Of a DNA stretch of 64,000 nucleotides, positions 59,136-64,000 are shown in pieces (position 1 is the stretch's first letter; the number at the start of each line of letters is the position of its first letter). The notes beneath the pieces were generated by a model. That model made no database searches and was not told the origin of the DNA. It saw only the letters and a list, made by a program, of their open reading frames with translations. The stretch lies in contig OZ038423.1 of NCBI GenBank assembly GCA_964036155.1, forward strand, positions 4,231,249-4,295,248, given 5' to 3'. The stretch comes from Diploscapter coronatus. Its lineage: Eukaryota > Nematoda > Chromadorea > Rhabditida > Rhabditidae. The translations under genes were made by a program, and so were the position numbers.

Positions 59136-59827
59136 AACCACCAACAGTAACAGCAGCAGCATTTTATTTATTATTATAAATTTTCTTTCGAAGTTAATAA
59201 ATTATTGAAAAATAATTAACTCGTGTTAACTTTCGATAGACTAATACAAAACTCCTTTCTAACAGCATTATACTATCGTGTTCGTGTTCCTCTCTCTCTC
59301 TCTTATTAGCGCCGAGAGCGAAAGTCCAGGAACCCAACCTTTCGATTCCATCTTTCCCCCCCTTTCACACCCATACCAAACACAAGCTCTACAAGCATCT
59401 CTTTCGCCTCCCGGCATAAACTTTTTGTACCAGCATTTCGGAATTCCGGTTTTTAGGCTTCGAATTAAAAAAATATATATTTTAAACTTAAGGCCATAGA
59501 AACCCAAATAGTTGGTAGGTATTCGTAAAATTATGATAAATATCGATGATATCGGAATTCTAGCCACGTACGTAGCGATATTTACACCTGCTACGAATTT
59601 TTCCTAACCAAATTTTAACATTGCCATTTCTCTAAATCGCTGCATTGACTTATAGCCGTGATCTTCATTGTCCCAAATAACAAAATACAATATTTATGAC
59701 GGAAATTTGATTATTTATCTACTTCAGAAGATTCTGCTGAAATAAGTTTATTGTTGATTATTTGAAAGAGATATGAAACGATATAAATCGAACTATAGAA
59801 AATGTTGTGAAAGTCGACATTCTAAAA
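59136..59827. other. Convergent 3' region of FkbM and CTH-like genes
   Basis: No gene recognised. It contains short AGC and CT runs and an AATAAA for the minus-strand gene at 59747-59752. Confidence 0.45.
59747..59752 (-). terminator. Poly(A) signal of the CTH-like gene
   Basis: AATAAA on the minus strand, about 76 bases beyond the stop at 59828-59830. Confidence 0.5.
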
Positions 59828-62452
59828 TTAAATTTGATCCAAGGCTTGTTCCAGATCCTTAATTAGGTCGTCAACATTCTCAATTCCGACACTAAATATG
59901 ATAAGCCTATGCAAAACTATTTTTTCCTAAATTCTACCTGAATCTGAGGAGTCCTTCTGGGATATTGACCACATAATTACTAGGAGCTGATCTGGCCTTG
60001 CTGCTCATCGACAAGTGATGCTCAATCAGAGATTCAGTTCCTCCTAGCGAAACTGCCAAAATTATAACACGAACCGACTGAAATATTCAATTTACTTGGA
60101 ATATGATTGTTCTTGCATAGATATGAGTTTGTGTATGATATTCAAATCGTATTTCATATTTAGGAATGAGAGGCAGCTTGAGCTTGTCACAACGTGCGAA
60201 ATAGTGTGGGGAAAGTTCAAATGGCCGAATGAGACTGGTATTTATTAACCACGAATAGTAGGAGTCAGAATTAGTCAACCCAGATTTTCAGAATCATGTT
60301 TGACATCGATGTTAAAAGCCTCTCGGAACACTTTCTCGCCACAAGTTAGAAGTAATGTCAATTATTTATTGTTACGAAAATACCTTCGCCAATCTTATAG
60401 CCTTCTCCGTGGTCCCGACGTCGAAGCCCATCATTCCCGAGTACTTCTTCAGGTATTTTTTGGCGTTTTTGTGGAACGGATTCGATTCAAGTCCGGCATA
60501 GTACACTTTATGCACCTAAAATTGTCTTAAAAACTGATAAAGATCCTAAAATCACTTTTGGATGTTTCTCGAGATATTGGGCAATCGCCATTGCATTGTC
60601 GGAGGTTCGATCGGTTCGCAGAGCCAAAGTTTTCAGTCCTCGAGCTATCAAAGCAGCCTCGAATGGTGCCTGAATGCATTTTTTTTTAAATCTACAAAAT
60701 GGTGGATAAATTTTTTGGTATTGCCAATTATGTTGGAGATGAAATGTGGATTATAATTTCGTGATAGACTTCCCCATCTCACCTCTGAAGGCTCTTCGTG
60801 AAAAAGAACTAAATAGCAAAAGTTGGGTTTTTTCTTTATTTTCTTAAGACGAGAAAAGAATTTCTGGTCATTAGACTATCATCGCATTACGCCTTCAGTA
60901 TGTTATATTTGTCCGGTATTGATCACCATTGCACTTCCAGTGACAGATTGCTGCAGCTTCAGACGTCTCCAGTTATCTTCCTTTTTGACGGTTACACAGC
61001 CTCCGACCACATCGTGATGGCCGCCGATGCATTTCGAGCTGAATCTGGAGAGCTGAATTGAAATGGAGCAACCATTACCAGCTATGCATGACGATATCCG
61101 CACCCAATGTGAGTGGTTGGATATTGTAGGGAGAGACGAAGGTGGCATCGATGAAGAAGAGAATCTCAAATATTGGATATTGAAAAAGCGATGGAACTGA
61201 ATTTTGAAAAGCCGAAATTAAAATCGTATTCAAAAGACAACCTAAATGAATATCATCGATTGTTTGATGATATAACTCAAATTAGATCTTAAAGAAAATT
61301 GAAAAGTCTACATAGCACTTATTAGCCAATTCAATCAAAGCGCTGATGTCTGGAACGTTCATAGCAGGATTCGTCATCACTTCGATAAAGATCATCTAGA
61401 TTCGATGATTACAACAATTCTTGGAAACGAAAAACCTTTGTGTTTGGCTTTATAGCATCTTCGACAGCTTTCGTGAAATTACCTCCCTCCTTTTCGAAAT
61501 CCACAAATGTGATCTAGAATAGTCTTCTTAGATAATCCAAAAATGAGCAGAACTCATCACTTCTACTCCGAACTTCATCAACACTTCCGTCATGAAATTC
61601 ACAGTCCCCGAGAACAGGGGGCACATAGAAATCTGAATTTTGTGAATTATTTATATTTAGAATTTTTAGGAGCAGAATAGTGAAAAGAGATTGAAGTCGG
61701 GTAAAGAATTTTACAATTTGAATGGGTGAAATGAACATACTTGATTATCGGGAAAAATCTTGAACAAAAATAACTGTCCAGACATACCACATGCGATCCA
61801 GCTTCCAGATATTCAAGAAAGACTGCGCTTGACGCTGCTAATCCAGAATTGTAGAGCAAAGTTCCATTGCCTGAAGTAAAGGTAGTTTTTTTTTTTTAAA
61901 TAAAGTTTCATTCATCTCACCCTTTTCAATTTCATTGATGATAATTTCAACATTTTCCGTTGTCGGATTTCCGCTTCTTTGATAGAGATAATTTGATCCC
62001 TAAAACATGTTGCCCTCATAATAAATTTTCGGAATGAAAAACTTATAACTTTCTTCCTAAAACTTATAAACGATGATGGAATAATTAGCATTGAAACTAG
62101 GTAAAAATACATTCGAAATTTTCAATATCATCTTCAATGAGAAATAAAGTAAAAAGGACGCTTGCATGATTAGGTTGGTTGAATTGCTCGACGGATTTGT
62201 ATCGATAAGTCGTGGAATGATAAATCGGCACAATCACTGGATCTACATTTTCTAGAGGTTTTGCTCGAGAAGTTAAAATTCTGGTATCCAGATGCAGCGA
62301 ATTAAACCTAAAAATAAAATGACTTTTAAAACTTCAATAAATACGTGCTTACTCATCTCCCAAATCTTCCTCTGCAGCATTAGTTCCTCGAGGAAATGCA
62401 GCTCTAAATTTCTATATTCAACAAAAGAGCTTTTCGTTTGATCAAACCTCAT
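59828..62452 (-). CDS. Cystathionine gamma-lyase family PLP enzyme
   Basis: PLP-dependent Cys/Met metabolism enzyme. The closest fit is cystathionine gamma-lyase, which splits cystathionine to cysteine, 2-oxobutyrate and ammonia in the cytosol. Fourteen minus-strand exons: 62452-62448, 62403-62353, 62307-62160, 61999-61921, 61870-61788, 61632-61561, 61513-61436, 61395-61312, 61164-61079, 61038-60927, 60669-60556, 60515-60384, 60077-59938, 59891-59828. Phases agree; 415 residues (family about 400). Motifs: YQRSGNPT, YNSGLAAS, IDATFVSPY, GADIVMHS followed by CSKCIGGHHDVVGG with PLP Lys231, RGLKTLALR, AVSLGGTESLIEH and LLRFSVGIENVDDL. Deviations: the Tyr of the usual YGGT motif is Phe129 (LFSGT), VDNTF is IDATF and EtPTNP is EVMTNP. 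The donor at 62160 could instead be GC six bases earlier in transcript order, and the acceptor at 61165 is weak. Exon 1 has only five coding bases. A cystathionine beta-lyase or gamma-synthase role is not excluded. Confidence 0.88.
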
Positions 62453-63295
62453 TTTCGTCTGCAAACGAAATTCTTGTTGACTGATAACGATTCTCTACTC
62501 GCCAAACATTTTATAGTTTCTTTGGCAGAGAAAGTTCTCCGAATTGTTCTTTAATTTTTCGAAAATCAAAGGTACAGCGTATTTGATTCAGTTGCACAAC
62601 GTTTTGCAATCACGTTGTTCTATCTCATAGAATTTTCATTTTTTGCATTTATTCTCTTTATTTTACATGCTATTTCTCGATAACGAAAACGCTCTGGATT
62701 TAGAGTTTACTGCCCTAATAAAATTTCGTGAAAATTTGATGACAAATGATGTTTATTTTATACAGAACAACACAAAGTATAAATGTGAATGACTAGAATT
62801 CATTGACCATACAAAAGACGAAATGATTAGACAGCACAAATTCTGATTTGAATTCGGACACAAGTTTGCATAACGAAACACTTATTCAACTCAAACAATA
62901 AAGATATAATAAAAGAAAAATACTTGAAGGAATTATATTAGACATTTAGCACAGAATAATTGACAATCGTGAAAAGGTATTCTGATTTTTATTTATTGGA
63001 TTAGAAAACAAAAAAACATTGGAAATATCACAAAAAAGCTACTAGGTAATATATCTCCAAATATTGTACCGCAGTAATATTATATAAAGGACAATAAACG
63101 AAAAATATACTAGAATGATCTAAACTCTCATTTTTGTCATTCGTTGAAAGATCATTTTTATCCAGGTAAAATATACAAATGAGAAATTAGCCATCATTTA
63201 ATTTATTCGAATAGGCTTAAAAAATATTGTATGAGGAATTAATGATATCACATCCCAAAGTTAATCTTTTAGAAAAATTGCTAATCAACTCATTT
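62453..63295. other. Intergenic region between CTH-like and low-complexity genes
   Basis: No gene. It holds the promoter of the CTH-like gene (with an acceptor at 62459-62464, just upstream of its start, that could take a spliced leader) and the 3' UTR of the gene at 63296. Confidence 0.5.
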
Positions 63296-64000
63296 CTAAG
63301 GGTTAAAAGATCTCGAAATGAGATCTCTGTTTTCATTCTGATTCCTGCCAGTCATATTGTTTGTTGATCTGTGCTGCGACGATGATTGGCCATATTGGCT
63401 GGGATAATATCCTGATGGTTGGTTAGGGAATGTCTGTGCATAAGTAGGCGATCGTTGGTTGAATTGGTCATTCAAGTATGGAGCTCCTGAGGGATATGAT
63501 GGAAAATTGGAAAAATTGCCTGGTAGATGCGAGTTTGCGAATGAAACGTGGTGAGGCGGCTGATACTGACTCGAGGGATTCATGGTGATTGGAATGTCGC
63601 GAACTTGGCCTAATCCGGATGAATGCGGATCGTAGCTGAAACCGTGATTTAATCCGCTGTATGGTGGGTTGCCGTGGTAATAGTCATGTTGTTGATTCTG
63701 GTGTGGATAGTTCGAAGTGAAGCCAGTTTGATAGTGCTGTTGTGGTGCTTGGGAGGAGAAATAGCCTCTTGGATCCGAAGGCCGACCAAATTGAGCCGAA
63801 TGAGTTGCATGCGGTTGCTGGCTATATTCTGGCCTTGATCCTCGTCCTTTTATTGACGGCAATGGAGCGTTATTTCTGCGTCCCATCGTGCTAATGTGGG
63901 TCTCATAGACCTTTTCCGAGTAGCTATGATTGGTCTTCGTACCATAAAGAGTCGCATCGAAAAGCTTCTTGATATATGGCCCATTGAGTTCCAATGCCTC
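63296..64000 (-). CDS. C-terminal part of a Gln/Pro/Tyr/Ser-rich low-complexity protein
   Basis: Family not recognised. The minus-strand frame is open from the window edge to a stop at 63296-63298, about 234 residues, so the gene continues beyond 64000. The first 40 or so residues look folded (ALELNGPYIKKLFDATLYG). They are followed by a basic piece with GRRNNAPLPSIKGRGSRPEY. The remaining 170 residues are prion-like: rich in Gln, Asn, Pro, Tyr, Gly and Ser, with motifs such as QQHYQ, GYYPSQYGQSSSQ and NENRDLISRSFNP. Such tails occur on RNA-binding and condensate-forming proteins and on transcription co-factors; which one applies here is unknown. The ATG-coded Met at about residue 40 could be a start only if the upstream frame is an intron, for which I see no acceptor. 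Confidence 0.7.
   Translation of the reverse strand, partial: EALELNGPYIKKLFDATLYGTKTNHSYSEKVYETHISTMGRRNNAPLPSIKGRGSRPEYSQQPHATHSAQFGRPSDPRGYFSSQAPQQHYQTGFTSNYPHQNQQHDYYHGNPPYSGLNHGFSYDPHSSGLGQVRDIPITMNPSSQYQPPHHVSFANSHLPGNFSNFPSYPSGAPYLNDQFNQRSPTYAQTFPNQPSGYYPSQYGQSSSQHRSTNNMTGRNQNENRDLISRSFNP

Noticed and set aside
1..64000. CRISPR array, prophage, bacterial operon or rRNA
   Set aside because: No direct-repeat/spacer pattern, no prokaryotic gene packing and no rRNA-like sequence; the gene structure is eukaryotic throughout.

Overview
The window looks like nuclear DNA of a free-living-type (rhabditid-like) nematode. It is AT-rich, and its genes are broken into many short exons by introns often of 40-60 bases with TTTCAG-type acceptors. 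Several starts sit just behind a TTTCAG site, as expected for spliced-leader trans-splicing. The gene families are nematode-typical: an EGF/DEG-ENaC channel of EGAS type, a 7TM chemoreceptor of the Sra superfamily, a C-type lectin, a GT92 glycosyltransferase, an FkbM methyltransferase and an F-box protein. The genus cannot be told from the sequence. All gene models were spliced by hand from reading frame, splice sites and family similarity; no database search was possible.

Layout. 1-9480: about 9.5 kb with no gene I can support. 9.5-11.9 kb: two small secreted, highly charged proteins. 12.0-13.3 kb (minus): F-box protein. 15.3-20.1 kb (plus): EGAS-like channel in at least 31 exons. 20.26 kb: intron-containing tRNA-Thr(AGT) with a weak B box. 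21.3-24.5 kb (minus): chemoreceptor. 26.6-26.8 kb: foldback repeat element. 28.0-31.1 kb (minus): a C-type lectin with a Cys-rich tail, flanked by a second copy of its own promoter and by a decayed lectin copy. 36.2-52.0 kb (plus): inward-rectifier K+ channel with several candidate first exons. 52.6-55.0 kb (minus): GT92 glycosyltransferase. 56.7-58.5 kb (plus): FkbM-type methyltransferase, with hairpin-rich DNA on both sides. 59.8-62.5 kb (minus): cystathionine gamma-lyase family enzyme. 63.3-64.0 kb (minus): 3' end of a low-complexity Gln/Pro/Tyr-rich protein running off the window.

The genes do not form an operon; neighbours differ in strand and spacing. Two ion channels, a chemoreceptor and a secreted lectin suggest sensory, neuromuscular and gut-surface roles, but nothing in the sequence links them into one pathway. 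The most notable points are a His-His substitution beside the K+ filter of the Kir channel, a G-V-Q in place of the usual G-x-S filter of the DEG/ENaC channel, several introns that can only be read as GC-AG, and the set of phase-compatible first exons of the Kir gene.
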